Below, one piece after another: positions 19,826-29,528 of a DNA stretch of 64,000 bases. Made by a program: the position numbers and the translations under genes. The notes under the pieces are model-generated. The model was not told where the DNA came from, searched no databases, and saw nothing but the letters and a program-made list of their open reading frames with translations. Location: positions 848,249-912,248 of the forward strand of contig NZ_KQ758482.1 of assembly GCF_001456935.1 (NCBI RefSeq), in the 5' to 3' direction. This DNA comes from [Bacillus] enclensis. Lineage in GTDB: Bacteria > Bacillota > Bacilli > Bacillales > Bacillaceae_B. Each line of letters opens with the position of its first letter. Position 1 is the first letter of the stretch.

Positions 19826-20956
19826 TTATTTAAGATCCTTTAATTTATCTCCAATCATTTCACCTAATTGGAAGCCTGTATTTTCTTCAGGCATTTCATA
19901 ATCTGTCACTTCTTCTTCCTTCTCTTCCAAAGCTTTTATGCTAAGAGAAAGTCGTTGTTCAGATTCGTTGACATCCAATACTTTTACTTTAACCGATTGG
20001 TCCTCTTTTAATACTTCATGAGGCGTACCGATATGTTTATGGGAAATTTGCGAAATATGCACCAATCCTTCAACACCCGGAAATACCTCTACAAATGCAC
20101 CGTAGGATACCAATCGTTTGACTACTCCGTCCAGTACGCTTCCTTTAGGGGCTTTTTCAGAAATATCACTCCAAGGCCCAGGAAGTGTTTCTTTAATCGA
20201 TAATGAAATTCTTTCATTATCACGATCGACACTCAGTACTTTCACCTGGACTTTTTGTCCTTCAGTCACCACGTCCGACGGCTTCTCTACGTGTTCGTGG
20301 GACAGCTGGGAAATATGCACCAGGCCGTCAACTCCGCCGATATCAACGAATGCGCCGAAATCAGTGATTCGCTGAACAGTACCCTCAAGGACCGCACCGG
20401 ATTCGATGTCGGTAAGAAGCTGTTTCTTCTGTTCTTGTTTTTCAGCTTCAACCACTGCGCGATGAGACAGGATCAGACGGTTCTTATCCTGATCCAATTC
20501 CACAATCTTGAATGTAAGGACCTTATCCTTGTAGTCTGAGAAATCTTCCACATAGTGATCTTCCACCAATGATGCCGGGACAAATCCCCTGACTCCAAGA
20601 TCGACGACCAGACCGCCTTTAACGACGTCTTTTACTTCGGCTTCAAATACTTCTCCGGCTTCAAAGCGGCCTTTCATTTCTTCCCATGCTTTTTCAGCAT
20701 CGACTTTACGCTTGGAAAGGACAAGCAGTTCCTCTTCCACTTTTGTCACGATTAACTCCAGTACATCCCCTTCACTCACTACATCAGATGCTTTTTCAAT
20801 GTGAAGGCTTGAGAGTTCACTAATTGGAATGATGCCATCCACCTTACTATCTTTAACATCAACAAGGACTTGTTTCTCTTCGACCTTGGTAACGGTTCCT
20901 TTGACTTTTTCACCAATCTCGAGATTTTTCACTTCAATTCCATTCATGTCTTCCAT
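19826..20956 (-). CDS. ypfD: S1-domain protein YpfD, ribosomal protein S1 homologue (376 aa)
   Basis: Four S1 RNA-binding repeats, each with a VHISQ/PISEL type strand: two degenerate ones (residues 10-75 and 95-165) and two canonical ones (DFGAFVDIGGVDGLVHISQL and SYGAFVEVFPGVEGLVHISQ). Firmicute S1 homologues are shorter than the six-repeat E. coli S1 and not essential in B. subtilis. The ATG at 20956 has AAGGAGGAG at 6 nt; the upstream extension is not supported. Confidence 0.93.
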   Translation of the reverse strand: MEDMNGIEVKNLEIGEKVKGTVTKVEEKQVLVDVKDSKVDGIIPISELSSLHIEKASDVVSEGDVLELIVTKVEEELLVLSKRKVDAEKAWEEMKGRFEAGEVFEAEVKDVVKGGLVVDLGVRGFVPASLVEDHYVEDFSDYKDKVLTFKIVELDQDKNRLILSHRAVVEAEKQEQKKQLLTDIESGAVLEGTVQRITDFGAFVDIGGVDGLVHISQLSHEHVEKPSDVVTEGQKVQVKVLSVDRDNERISLSIKETLPGPWSDISEKAPKGSVLDGVVKRLVSYGAFVEVFPGVEGLVHISQISHKHIGTPHEVLKEDQSVKVKVLDVNESEQRLSLSIKALEEKEEEVTDYEMPEENTGFQLGEMIGDKLKDLK

Positions 20957-21086
20957 TATGTACTCCTCCTTAATCCATGACTGCAAAGATTTTATTTTTG
21001 TGAATTTTTACACAATTTAAATAAATTATTCTTTCTATTAACTTCTAATAAATAGAACTATTTGTCAAGCAAGAAAGTCCGGTCGA

Positions 21087-21659
21087 TCATTTCATAAGGC
21101 TGGCAATATGCTCCATGATGATGTCCGTTGTTTTCTCAGCATTGAGTTTCTGTTCCTTGATTTCCTCCATCGGGACGGGCGGTCCGTATACCACTTTGAG
21201 TTTTCTGAACGGCTTGTAAGGACCGATGATTGCACAGGGTACCACTTTTGCGTCGGATCGCAATGCAAAAAATCCGGCGCCGGCAAGACCTTTACCGATC
21301 TCCCCTGTTTTACTTCTAGTACCCTCCGGGAACAATCCTAAAACATTTCCCTCTTTCAATACTTTCAATCCTTTTCGCAGGGCTTCACGGTCACTCATGC
21401 CCCTCTTTACAGGAAAAGCATGAACCCCGGGGAGGATTTTCCCGAGGACCGGAACCCTGAAGAGCTCCTCCTTTGCCATGAATGAGACAGGCCTTGGCGC
21501 GGTGATCCCGACGACGGGGGGATCCAGATTGTCAATATGGTTTGCACAGAGCAGCACTCCGCCTTCTTTCGGGAAATGCTCCAGGCCGACGACTTCAATG
21601 CGGTAAAGCGGCGAAAGAATGGATTTTACTAAACCTTTGGCAAATGAATAAAGATTCAC
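21087..21659 (-). CDS. plsC: 1-acylglycerol-3-phosphate acyltransferase PlsC (190 aa)
   Basis: Membrane-associated acyltransferase that makes phosphatidic acid. The HX4D catalytic box appears as NHIDNLDP (around residue 40), the glycerol-phosphate binding box as FPEGTRSKTGE (around residue 112), and the VPCAIIG box follows. The start is GTG at 21659 with AAAGGG upstream, 2 nt after the cmk stop, so coupled to cmk. B. subtilis lacks a gene here, but several other Bacillus genomes have the cmk-plsC-ypfD order. Confidence 0.92.
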   Translation of the reverse strand: MNLYSFAKGLVKSILSPLYRIEVVGLEHFPKEGGVLLCANHIDNLDPPVVGITAPRPVSFMAKEELFRVPVLGKILPGVHAFPVKRGMSDREALRKGLKVLKEGNVLGLFPEGTRSKTGEIGKGLAGAGFFALRSDAKVVPCAIIGPYKPFRKLKVVYGPPVPMEEIKEQKLNAEKTTDIIMEHIASLMK

Positions 21660-21661
21660 GT

Positions 21662-22327
21662 CTACCCTTTCCTTTCCACAAGAGACATGATGCGGTCGAC
21701 GACTTCATTGATCGATAAGGAGGTCGTGTCTATTTCAATGGCGTCCTCTGCTTTTTTCAATGGGGCAACTTCCCGCTCTGAATCAATTTTATCCCTCAAT
21801 GCGATTTCTTCTTTCAATTTCTCTAAATCTGACGCATACCCTTTCGAGACATTTTCCTCGTGACGTCTTTGGGCTCTTTCCTCAACGCTCGCGAGCAGGA
21901 ATATTTTCACTTCTGCGTCTGGGATGACATGAGTGCCGATATCCCTTCCATCCATTACCACGCCGCCCTCACTGGCAAGTTCCTGCTGTCTTTTAACCAT
22001 TTCTTCTCTGACTTGCTGATGAACTGCTATATGCGAAACTGAATTTGTGACTTCTGATTGACGGATTTCTTCCGTTACATTTTCCCCGTCAAGAAATACA
22101 AGCTGACCTTTTTCAGAAGGTTCCAATTCAATTTTAGTCATTTTGAGCAGTTTAGTCAGTTCAGTCTGATCATGCACATCCACATTCGACTTTATTGCTT
22201 TATACGTCAGGGAACGGTACATGGCTCCCGTATCTATATAAAGATAAGACAGCTTTCCTGCTACAATTTTAGCGACGGTACTCTTCCCCGCAGCCGCAGG
22301 GCCGTCTATGGCAATCCGTAATTTCAT
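21662..22327 (-). CDS. cmk: Cytidylate kinase Cmk (221 aa)
   Basis: Phosphorylates CMP and dCMP. P-loop [14 protein letters not shown] at the N-terminus, [30 protein letters not shown] and the lid region [14 protein letters not shown] are all present; standard length. Directly upstream of plsC. Confidence 0.96.
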   Translation of the reverse strand: MKLRIAIDGPAAAGKSTVAKIVAGKLSYLYIDTGAMYRSLTYKAIKSNVDVHDQTELTKLLKMTKIELEPSEKGQLVFLDGENVTEEIRQSEVTNSVSHIAVHQQVREEMVKRQQELASEGGVVMDGRDIGTHVIPDAEVKIFLLASVEERAQRRHEENVSKGYASDLEKLKEEIALRDKIDSEREVAPLKKAEDAIEIDTTSLSINEVVDRIMSLVERKG

Positions 22328-22439
22328 AAAACATCCACCTACTTAAATTCCATATAATTTCTTCCCTATTCTATCATAAAATTGTGCAAACATAATAAGA
22401 ACTTTCTCTTTTAAATGGTTACAATTCTCTTAATAACAA

Positions 22440-22476
22440 AAAACAGCAGGCACTTTTCACCTGCTTCTGCTGTTTG
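22440..22476 (-). terminator. Intrinsic terminator overlapping the end of ypfB
   Basis: Minus strand AAACAGCAG..GCAGG / CCTGC..TGTTTTTTG stem; its first arm lies within the last codons of ypfB. Confidence 0.6.
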
Positions 22477-22645
22477 ATATGGTTTCCACTATTTCACTAT
22501 ATTCCATTTTCTCCACCCCTTCATAAAATACGATCTTATGAAGTTCCGGCAGTATATTAAGTTCGTGAAAAACAAATTGGATGGCCAGAAGTAAAATAAA
22601 ATGTATGATAGCCAGCTTTATCAATATTCTTTCTATTGCCCTCAT
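22457..22645 (-). CDS. ypfB: YpfB-like DUF5359 small membrane protein (62 aa)
   Basis: One predicted membrane helix (about residues 8-27) and a short acidic tail. Its place between ypfA and cmk matches B. subtilis ypfB. The ATG at 22645 lies 6 nt after GGGTG; a TTG just upstream is less likely. Function unknown. Confidence 0.7.
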   Translation of the reverse strand: MRAIERILIKLAIIHFILLLAIQFVFHELNILPELHKIVFYEGVEKMEYSEIVETISNSRSR

Positions 22646-22725
22646 CAATTACACCCTTTTCTTAATCTGCACGTCATTCAAGATATTGAATCCTTTATGA
22701 GAAAGTATGTGTAAATGATGGAATT

Positions 22726-23370
22726 TTATTCAAGGAGACCTTTTTTTCTGAGTTCCAGCTGCTTTTCAAAACAAAATCTCATGATGACCTGCCTCTGGGT
22801 TTCTGACAAGTTCAAGAACTGTATACTTGCAATTTTTTTATTGTTCCGCTCCCATACACGGATAAGGCTTCCCATTATTTCGAGGTAGTGGCATTCCCCG
22901 GTTTGCATCGTCAAAACGATGATCATCGAGATGCGTGCACCCTGTTCAATTTCTATTCCGTTCATCCTGACCGCACAACCGCCTGCACTGATATCCTCTG
23001 TGACAGCAGGATGGTACTCATCACCGTAATAAAGGGAGATATCCGCATTGGTTTCGACGCGTACATATTGTCTCCTTTGTACTTTCACCAGTTTGTCCTC
23101 ACCAGGATAGTGAATATGTACCATGGGGATTTTTGAAATTTTCCTGCCCAGGACTTCCGACTCGAACATTAGAACGGTCTGTTCATTGTAGACGAAACTT
23201 GCTTTAAGCTGGGTGCCATTCATCATGAATATGGTCTTTCCGGTTTTAGTATGTATAGGGTAATCAATGAAGATCCCGTCTTCTTCCGACTCGACCACCC
23301 TGCATCGGTACTTCTCGGGTGTATCGTTATGAATAGGTTCAAGCTGCAGTATTGTTCCGGCTTTGATCAT
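22726..23370 (-). CDS. ypfA: PilZ-domain c-di-GMP receptor YpfA/MotI (214 aa)
   Basis: In B. subtilis this protein (YpfA, also MotI or DgrA) binds c-di-GMP and acts as a flagellar brake on MotA. An N-terminal YcgR-like domain (residues 1-95) is followed by PilZ with the c-di-GMP motifs QRRQYVRVET and DISAGGCAVRM. The ribosome site before the ATG is weak. The gene agrees with the cheR gene in implying a motile organism. Confidence 0.92.
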   Translation of the reverse strand: MIKAGTILQLEPIHNDTPEKYRCRVVESEEDGIFIDYPIHTKTGKTIFMMNGTQLKASFVYNEQTVLMFESEVLGRKISKIPMVHIHYPGEDKLVKVQRRQYVRVETNADISLYYGDEYHPAVTEDISAGGCAVRMNGIEIEQGARISMIIVLTMQTGECHYLEIMGSLIRVWERNNKKIASIQFLNLSETQRQVIMRFCFEKQLELRKKGLLE

Positions 23371-23488
23371 TGCGCATTACTCTCACTTTCCCGCTACTGA
23401 TATGATGTACCTATATTATGTCACGTAAAATACTTCCTTTCCATACTTTTTTTGTAATTTAGGCAATCGTGAATCCGCATGGGTTGAT

Positions 23489-23527
23489 TGCCATTAATAA
23501 GACGGTACCCTATTTAAGGATACCGCC
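23489..23527 (-). terminator. Probable terminator of sleB-ypeB
   Basis: Minus strand CGGTATCC / GGGTACCG stem followed by TCTTATT, 10 nt after the ypeB stop. Confidence 0.5.
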
Positions 23528-23535
23528 CATTCATT

Positions 23536-24882
23536 TTATACAACTTCTTCATAAATCGGTTCTGCATTTTTGAGCTTTTCCACTTTCTCTTCTTCGCCAG
23601 TGTCGGCATTGATGAAGATTCTGTAAGTGTCATTTCCGAGCATTCCAAGAAATTCATAGCACAGTACTTCTTCGTTCAAGTCGTTGATGATGACAGCCTG
23701 TCTTTCTTCCATGACTTTCAAGTTCGGGTTTGTCTTTGTTTTTGCTTCTTCCAGGGTGATACCGGGTTCTGGAATTTCACGGCTGTGATTGTTCCTCAGA
23801 TATTCCTCAGCGGCAAACCCTACGATTTGTCCGTTATCTAGTGCTACTTTCACTTTGATTGCATCAGGGTAAATCCTCACACCATCAAGGAGAGTCACAT
23901 AGGTGAATACGCCCAGTTTGTCGTATTGGACACTTTCGAACAGCTCCAACTTTTCGAACTTGTTTTCTTTAAGGAATTTAGTTGCCTGTTCAGAAGCTTT
24001 ATTCAAACTGATCTTCGCCTCTTTTACTTCACGGTTATTGATATACCAGATGGGATACCCCCCTTTTTGTGTTATATCCATACTCGCGTCTGTCTTTCCA
24101 TTCCCAATGGAGACACTATAAAATTTGAACTCCGATCCCTTGCCGCTGCTTGCAACTTTAGCTTCCTTTGATTTATCGATTCCGGAATACTTCCTTAAAA
24201 TTGCCTCCGCTTCTTTCTTAGAAATTTCTTCGCCTTTTAGCTTTCTGAAATTCTCATCTCTTTTTTGACTGTTTACAAATGTAGTGGATCCAAAGCTTGC
24301 TTCATCATATCCCGATACATTCTTCTCCACCGTCTTAAAGCCGTCAATGATCGTGTTATCGGCTTTTTCCTTGCCAGAAGCAAGTGCCATCTCTACATCC
24401 ATCCATCGTAGATTATTCTTGATGACAAGATGCTGCACCCTTCTTAATTCCTTCTGGATGTCGGCACTTTGTTTGTAAAGGTTCTCTAATGAAGCGTATT
24501 CCTTATCTGTCAACGGTTTATCATCCAGGTCCCTCACCGCCACACGGTAACTGAAATCTCCTATTTTGCTCAAAAATTCTTCGGTTTTATTAAATGGCAG
24601 TAAGGTTAATGGTAATTGACCCACATCACTATGCGCCTGGGATGTAAGTCGCCAGACATCTGCAAGGGCAGGTGACAGCGATTTTCTGGAATTCATGGCA
24701 AGAGTTGTTCCTATCTTATCGTGCAGCAGGTCAACCTGATAAGTCAGTTCATGAAATGCACGCTGATAGTTGTTTTCTGAGTTGATCAGGATCGCATTTT
24801 TTTCCTGATGCTCCTGGTACCCCCAAAAGGCGGTTCCAGCGACGCCGATGACGAGTATAGCTATTAAAATAGTGCGTATCAA
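23536..24882 (-). CDS. ypeB: Germination protein YpeB (448 aa)
   Basis: Inner-spore-membrane partner that stabilises the cortex-lytic enzyme SleB. One N-terminal membrane anchor (residues 4-20), a long N-terminal domain, then three PepSY-type domains, the last with GEEEKVEKLKNAEPIYEE at the end. TTG start at 24882 after GAGGTGAAGG. It lies 14 nt after sleB, the conserved bicistron. Confidence 0.95.
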   Translation of the reverse strand: MIRTILIAILVIGVAGTAFWGYQEHQEKNAILINSENNYQRAFHELTYQVDLLHDKIGTTLAMNSRKSLSPALADVWRLTSQAHSDVGQLPLTLLPFNKTEEFLSKIGDFSYRVAVRDLDDKPLTDKEYASLENLYKQSADIQKELRRVQHLVIKNNLRWMDVEMALASGKEKADNTIIDGFKTVEKNVSGYDEASFGSTTFVNSQKRDENFRKLKGEEISKKEAEAILRKYSGIDKSKEAKVASSGKGSEFKFYSVSIGNGKTDASMDITQKGGYPIWYINNREVKEAKISLNKASEQATKFLKENKFEKLELFESVQYDKLGVFTYVTLLDGVRIYPDAIKVKVALDNGQIVGFAAEEYLRNNHSREIPEPGITLEEAKTKTNPNLKVMEERQAVIINDLNEEVLCYEFLGMLGNDTYRIFINADTGEEEKVEKLKNAEPIYEEVV

Positions 24883-24896
24883 TATCCTTCACCTCG

Positions 24897-25733
24897 TTAT
24901 TTACAGAATATATGTTTCCCTATCTGCTTGATTTGCGGTCTCGACCAGATCCAATCACTCGTTGCGGTAACAGGGTTAAAATAATACAGTGCATTTGAAG
25001 ATGGATCCCATCCGTTAATGGCATCCAGAACTGCTTCCTTCGCTTTTTCATTAGGAGTCAGGTAGATCTGTCCGTCAGCAACGGCAGTGAAAGCACCTGG
25101 CTCAAAGATCACACCTGCTGCTGTATTCGGAAATGATGGACTGTCGATGCGATTTAAAATGACCGCTGCTACAGCCACCTGTCCTTCATATGGCTCCCCG
25201 CGGGCTTCGCCATAGACGGCATTCGCCAAGATCTGGATATCATTTTGAGAATATCCATTCGGTGTGTTTGCAGCCGTCGGTTTGGATGGAGTCTGCTTCT
25301 GGGGCTGTGAAGTCTTTCCGCCACCTCCTGCACCTTTCTGCTTGCTCATATCCGTGCCGCCGTAGTGACTGAATTTATTCCCTTTGTTTATCTGCTGTTT
25401 TACGAATTGCTCGTTATACTTTGATGCTTTCACTAATTTTGCTTTCGTTTCAGCACCGGCTAACCCATCGATTGGAAGGCCGAATTCATATTGGAAATTC
25501 CTTAATGCCCAATAAGTGCCCCAGCCAAAAACTCCATCGATTTTACCATTGTAGTAGCCAATATACTGAAGCCTGGATTGAAGCTCAATTACATCATCAC
25601 CCGTAGCTCCATGCTGAATGACTTGATTTGTAAAAGCGTCCGCTTTCTCCCCTTCAGATGAAATCATTAAAAGAGAACAGACAAGCACCATGACGACAGT
25701 TGTACATAACCATTTGATGCGGCTATTCATCAT
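24897..25733 (-). CDS. sleB: Spore cortex-lytic enzyme SleB (278 aa)
   Basis: Lytic transglycosylase that degrades cortex during germination. A signal peptide (about residues 1-33) is followed by a peptidoglycan-binding repeat (GATGDDVIELQSRLQYIGYY), a Gly/Lys/Pro-rich linker, and a C-terminal hydrolase_2 domain with LANAVYGEARGEPYEGQVAV, where the first Glu of GEARGE is catalytic. ATG at 25733 lies 7 nt after GGAGG. Transcribed with ypeB, in B. subtilis by forespore SigG; I do not see a clear promoter match. Confidence 0.96.
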   Translation of the reverse strand: MMNSRIKWLCTTVVMVLVCSLLMISSEGEKADAFTNQVIQHGATGDDVIELQSRLQYIGYYNGKIDGVFGWGTYWALRNFQYEFGLPIDGLAGAETKAKLVKASKYNEQFVKQQINKGNKFSHYGGTDMSKQKGAGGGGKTSQPQKQTPSKPTAANTPNGYSQNDIQILANAVYGEARGEPYEGQVAVAAVILNRIDSPSFPNTAAGVIFEPGAFTAVADGQIYLTPNEKAKEAVLDAINGWDPSSNALYYFNPVTATSDWIWSRPQIKQIGKHIFCK

Positions 25734-25923
25734 TCATTAACCTCCATATCTTCAATTAACATTAACCCTAGTTTTTGTAGAGCCATCCATTTTATACAAG
25801 ATGAAAATAAAAAATCCCCTTTCTTGAAAAGACAATGTAATGTTCCGGCAAAAGGGATGTAAACAGCCTGAGTTATAATAAATGGAAGGACCATTCGAGT
25901 CTTTTATAAAGGGGGAGGCAATT

Positions 25924-26268
25924 ATGGAAGATTATTTAGCCAAATCACTGGATGAATGGAAAGAAGACATTTCAGAAGTACTGGACCAAATCAATACGGA
26001 CTACGATGAGGTGAAAAAAGAATTAAAGGTCTATTCCTATAAATACGGAATCACCAAACAGGTCATCCAGTCCACTGTGAATGAAGAAATCATCGAGAAT
26101 ATCCGGGAAATGTATCACAAGCCATTCGAAGAAAAATACAGTGAACTCAAGGAATACATAAGAGAGCTTGATGAAAAAAGAAAAGTGTTTCAGATGTTCG
26201 TCAACAAAATTGATGAAGTGAAACGCAAAGAAGCACCAAAGACAGACCTTGCAGCGACTTACAAATAG
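25924..26268 (+). CDS. Uncharacterised charged coiled-coil protein (114 aa)
   Basis: I do not recognise this family. The protein is hydrophilic, acidic and almost wholly helical, with heptad-like stretches at residues 8-45 and 70-100, no signal peptide and no membrane segment. An excellent GGGGGAGG site precedes the ATG at 25924, which favours a real gene; the frame extends 14 codons upstream without a better start. It is divergent from sleB and is followed directly by a repeat whose hairpin could end its transcript. Confidence 0.7.
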   Translation: MEDYLAKSLDEWKEDISEVLDQINTDYDEVKKELKVYSYKYGITKQVIQSTVNEEIIENIREMYHKPFEEKYSELKEYIRELDEKRKVFQMFVNKIDEVKRKEAPKTDLAATYK

Positions 26269-26278
26269 ATTCCGCCCA

Positions 26279-26518
26279 AAAAGAGGTTGTGACAGAACTG
26301 AAAAGCTACCATATAAAGACGTACATTATCAGTAGAAGTTCTTTTTACCGTTAATGATTTTCGTGCAAGACTTCGCTTTCCACATGAGTCTTCGCCCTGC
26401 ACTCCAATCATTCACTTGAAAGGGCTAAACTCAAAATGCACTTTAAACAATAAAAACCCGAACTAATTTGCCCTATCTATCGCAAATTAGTTCGGGTTTT
26501 ACTTAGACTAAAACACTA
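26279..26518. repeat. Composite repeat copy R4 (A-B-D, no C)
   Basis: Left A end AAGAGGTTGTGACAGAA, B arm CGTGCAAGACTTCGCTTTCC joined almost directly to its closing half CTGCACTCCAATCATT, then D hairpin and a decayed right end. It fills the convergent gap between the coiled-coil gene and prsW. Confidence 0.75.
26452..26508. terminator. D hairpin, bidirectional terminator
   Basis: AAAACCCGAACTAATTTGC / GCAAATTAGTTCGGGTTTT, a 19-bp perfect stem with A-run before and T-run after, so usable from both sides; it lies between convergent genes. Confidence 0.7.
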
Positions 26519-27205
26519 TTAAAGAATTTCTTTCTTCAACTCTGAATGAGAGTATTTTTTGGCAGTCAGGCGGTGTGCATGTTTGACTTTCTTCAGTCCA
26601 AGCCACCAAAGGAACAACATGAATGGAATCATATAATAAATCCAGTTCTTCTCAGACAAAAAGATATAATTATATGTCCCGTGCAATGCAAGCGGGACCA
26701 TCACCGAGATCACCAGCCATTTCTGCCGGTTGTCCCTTATTGAAAACTTGGCCTTGCCGAGATAATAACCCATCAATACACCGAAGAGAGCATGGCTGGA
26801 GACTGGCATGAGCGCTCTCCCGAATGCGTATTCAACCCCGTTTGCCAACAGGAATAATATGTTTTCAACTGTTGCAAACCCAAGTGAAACACTTGCTCCA
26901 TATATGATCCCGTCATACGGGTCATTAAAATGAACATGTTGAAAAATGGCGACCATGAGGATGAACCATTTAAAAAATTCTTCCAGCAGTCCAGAAGAAA
27001 TATAGGCATTCAGCCAGTTTGAATCGACAAACCCTTCCACTTTTAATACATACTGTAGAAACATGATTGGAAAAGTAATCAAGACACCGTATATGAATGT
27101 TTTAAAGACTAGCACAACCGGTTCAGCTTCATACTCATCGCGTAAATAAAAATAACTCAGAAGAGCAAGGCCCGGTGCTATTCCCGCTGATAAAACCACC
27201 AGCAT
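26519..27205 (-). CDS. prsW: Intramembrane protease PrsW (228 aa)
   Basis: Site-1 protease that in B. subtilis cuts the anti-sigma factor RsiW and so activates SigW. Polytopic, with the glutamate-rich site SSGLLEEFFKWF (around residue 75), HFNDPYDGIIYGASVSLGFATVEN, and the ALHGTYNYIF helix near the end. The frame is open 65 codons further upstream, but MLVVLSAGIAPGLAL at 27205 matches the B. subtilis N-terminus and has AGAGGA at 8 nt. Confidence 0.93.
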   Translation of the reverse strand: MLVVLSAGIAPGLALLSYFYLRDEYEAEPVVLVFKTFIYGVLITFPIMFLQYVLKVEGFVDSNWLNAYISSGLLEEFFKWFILMVAIFQHVHFNDPYDGIIYGASVSLGFATVENILFLLANGVEYAFGRALMPVSSHALFGVLMGYYLGKAKFSIRDNRQKWLVISVMVPLALHGTYNYIFLSEKNWIYYMIPFMLFLWWLGLKKVKHAHRLTAKKYSHSELKKEIL

Positions 27206-27292
27206 AGTAAAAGTCCTCTTTTCTTTCAGTTTTCTTAATCGTATCATGTTAAAGTAGGAAAGAAAATAACAAAATCCAAGGAGGAAAGATGC

Positions 27293-28267
27293 ATGAAAAG
27301 AAATGTGCTTGTCATACATACGGGTGGAACCATCTCCATGATGGAAGATAAAGATACGGGGTCCGTTATCCCGGGCAGGGAAAATCCATTGTCTGTCCAA
27401 ACATCAATGGTGGCAAATTTAGCTGACGTCCGCGTAATCGAAGCCTTCCATCTTCCTTCTCCGCATATCACAACGGAACATATGCATGAAATAAAACGTT
27501 TGATAGAAGCAGAATATGAAAATCAGGAATTCGACGGTGTCGTGATTACACACGGGACGGACACTCTTGAGGAAACGGCTTATTTTCTTGATTTGACCAT
27601 TTCCCTTCCCGTGTCGATCGTGGTGACCGGAGCCATGAGATCAAGTAATGAAATCGGTGCAGATGGTCTTTATAATCTTATTTCATCCGTCCGGGTGGCA
27701 GCCGATCCCCTATCAAAAAATAAAGGTGTCCTGGTTGTATTGAATGATGAAATCCATTCGGCGAAGAATGTGACGAAAACACACACAAGCAACGTCTCGA
27801 CCTTTCAAAGCCCTCAATATGGTCCGATCGGGATCGTAACTAAGAGAGGCATATTATTTCACCATCAGCCGACCTCTTCCGAAAGCTATAAAGTATGTGA
27901 CATCACAAAAAAAGTTACCCTAATCAAAGCTTACGCAGGTATGGATTCAAGTCTTCTTGGTGCAATAAAGAACCTCAAGTTCGACGGTGTGGTCATCGAG
28001 GCTCTCGGACAGGGTAATCTCCCACCGGAAGCTGTCCCAGGTATCATTGAGCTTTTGAACAGCCGTATCCCTGTAGTCCTTGTTTCAAGGTGCTTCAACG
28101 GCATCGCCCAGGATGTATATGGTTATGAGGGTGGGGGAAAGCAATTAAAAGAAAAGGGAGTCATATTCTCTAACGGCCTGAACGGTCAAAAAGCACGGAT
28201 AAAGCTGATGGTTGCTTTGTCTCAAACAGATGACTTTCAAGAAATGGAGCGTATTTTCAAGAACTAA
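27293..28267 (+). CDS. ansA: L-asparaginase, AnsA-type (324 aa)
   Basis: Hydrolyses asparagine to aspartate and ammonia. The two threonine active-site regions are visible: VIHTGGTISMM near residue 10 and VVITHGTDTLEETAYFLDL near residue 88, plus GAMRSSNEIGADGLYNL. No signal peptide, so cytoplasmic. AAGGAGG precedes the ATG. In B. subtilis ansA sits with ansB and ansR elsewhere; here it is alone. Confidence 0.9.
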   Translation: MKRNVLVIHTGGTISMMEDKDTGSVIPGRENPLSVQTSMVANLADVRVIEAFHLPSPHITTEHMHEIKRLIEAEYENQEFDGVVITHGTDTLEETAYFLDLTISLPVSIVVTGAMRSSNEIGADGLYNLISSVRVAADPLSKNKGVLVVLNDEIHSAKNVTKTHTSNVSTFQSPQYGPIGIVTKRGILFHHQPTSSESYKVCDITKKVTLIKAYAGMDSSLLGAIKNLKFDGVVIEALGQGNLPPEAVPGIIELLNSRIPVVLVSRCFNGIAQDVYGYEGGGKQLKEKGVIFSNGLNGQKARIKLMVALSQTDDFQEMERIFKN

Positions 28268-28273
28268 TAAACA

Positions 28274-28522
28274 AAAGAGGCGGACAAAATCCTGCTAACA
28301 CCGTCTAAAGACGAACATTTTATAGCATGCTTAAACACCGCTAATGATTTCCGTGCAAGACTTCGCTTTCCGCAGGAGTCTTCGTCTTACACTCCAATCA
28401 ACCGCTGGAAAGCACTATTACTTAACTCAACATGTAAACTAAAAACCCGATTGAATTTGCCAGTTAGAAAGCAAATTCATTCGGGTTTTCCTTAGGCTAT
28501 ATCACTTATGTCCCAGCCTCTT
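28274..28522. repeat. Composite repeat copy R5 (A-B-D-A, no C)
   Basis: The most complete small copy. Left end AAAGAGGCGGACAAAA and right end TTATGTCCCAGCCTCTT are inverted repeats. Inside are GTCTAAAGACGAACATTTT, the two B arms with no insert, and a D hairpin with a slightly different stem (AAAACCCGATTGAATTTGC). It lies exactly between the convergent asparaginase and ypdA genes. Confidence 0.8.
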
Positions 28523-28523
28523 A

Positions 28524-29489
28524 TTATTTCTGTTTCTCTATTATGGACCTTGCAATCAGACCGCCGTGGTGCCGGCCGTTTTCTATAAATATTTCGTTCG
28601 CATTATTACCTGCCGCAATCACTCCGGCTATATATACACCTTCTACATTTGTTTCCATTGTATCAGGATCGAATGCCGGACGGCCGCTCTCCCGGTCGAT
28701 CGATATACCCATCTTGGTAAGAAAGCTGTGATCCGGGTGATATCCGGTCATGGCAAAGACGAAATCATTCTTGATCTCTTTCTTTTCCCCTTTCACCGTA
28801 TAGAGGACTGCATCATCCGTGATTTCTTCCAGATGTGCATTGAATTCCATTTTGACTTCCCCGTTCCTCACAAGTGCATCGAAGTTTGGAAGGATCCATG
28901 GTTTAACACTTTTTGAGTATTCGCTTCCCCGGTAAAGCACCGTCACTCTTGACCCTGCTTTGTTCAACTCCAAGGCTGCATCCACCGCTGAATTTTTTCC
29001 GCCTATCACGACAGTGTCGGTGTCAAAAAAAGGATGAGCTTCTTTGAAATAATGAAAGACTTTTTCCTTATCTTCACCCGGGATCCCCATATAATTCGGG
29101 TTGTCATAATAACCTGTGGCGATGATGACGTATTTTGCCCGGTACGTTTCTTTGGAGGTGCTGATGATGAAGCCGCCGTCTTTCTTCTCGACTTTGTTGA
29201 CTAATTCAAAACGATTGATTCTTACATCTTTCCTTTTTGACACTTCGCGATAATAAACAAGTGCTTGATTACGCCGGGGTTTATGCTCTTCGATGACGAA
29301 AGGCACATCGCCGATCTCAAGCTTTTCACTAGAAGAAAAGAAAGTCTGATGCGTAGGGTAGTTATATATTGCGTTTACGATGTTTCCTTTTTCAATGATA
29401 AGGGGGTCGATTCCTTGTTGTTTAAGGTGTATCGCCGTTGATAAACCGCATGGTCCTCCGCCGACGATGATACATTCTTCGTTTCTCAA
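28524..29489 (-). CDS. ypdA: Bacillithiol disulfide reductase YpdA/Bdr (321 aa)
   Basis: FAD/NADPH flavoprotein that reduces oxidised bacillithiol. Rossmann motifs IIVGGGPCGLSTAIHL (residue 7) and TVVIGGKNSAVDAALEL (residue 160), with the family cysteine in GGGPCG, and the closing ATG-type motif VYIAGVIAAGNNANEIF. TTG start at 29489 with AAGGAG 9 nt upstream. It implies bacillithiol as the thiol buffer, usual for Bacillus. Confidence 0.93.
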   Translation of the reverse strand: MRNEECIIVGGGPCGLSTAIHLKQQGIDPLIIEKGNIVNAIYNYPTHQTFFSSSEKLEIGDVPFVIEEHKPRRNQALVYYREVSKRKDVRINRFELVNKVEKKDGGFIISTSKETYRAKYVIIATGYYDNPNYMGIPGEDKEKVFHYFKEAHPFFDTDTVVIGGKNSAVDAALELNKAGSRVTVLYRGSEYSKSVKPWILPNFDALVRNGEVKMEFNAHLEEITDDAVLYTVKGEKKEIKNDFVFAMTGYHPDHSFLTKMGISIDRESGRPAFDPDTMETNVEGVYIAGVIAAGNNANEIFIENGRHHGGLIARSIIEKQK

Positions 29490-29528
29490 CTTCAGGCACT
29501 CCTTGCTAAATATCTTTGTCTGTTCATT

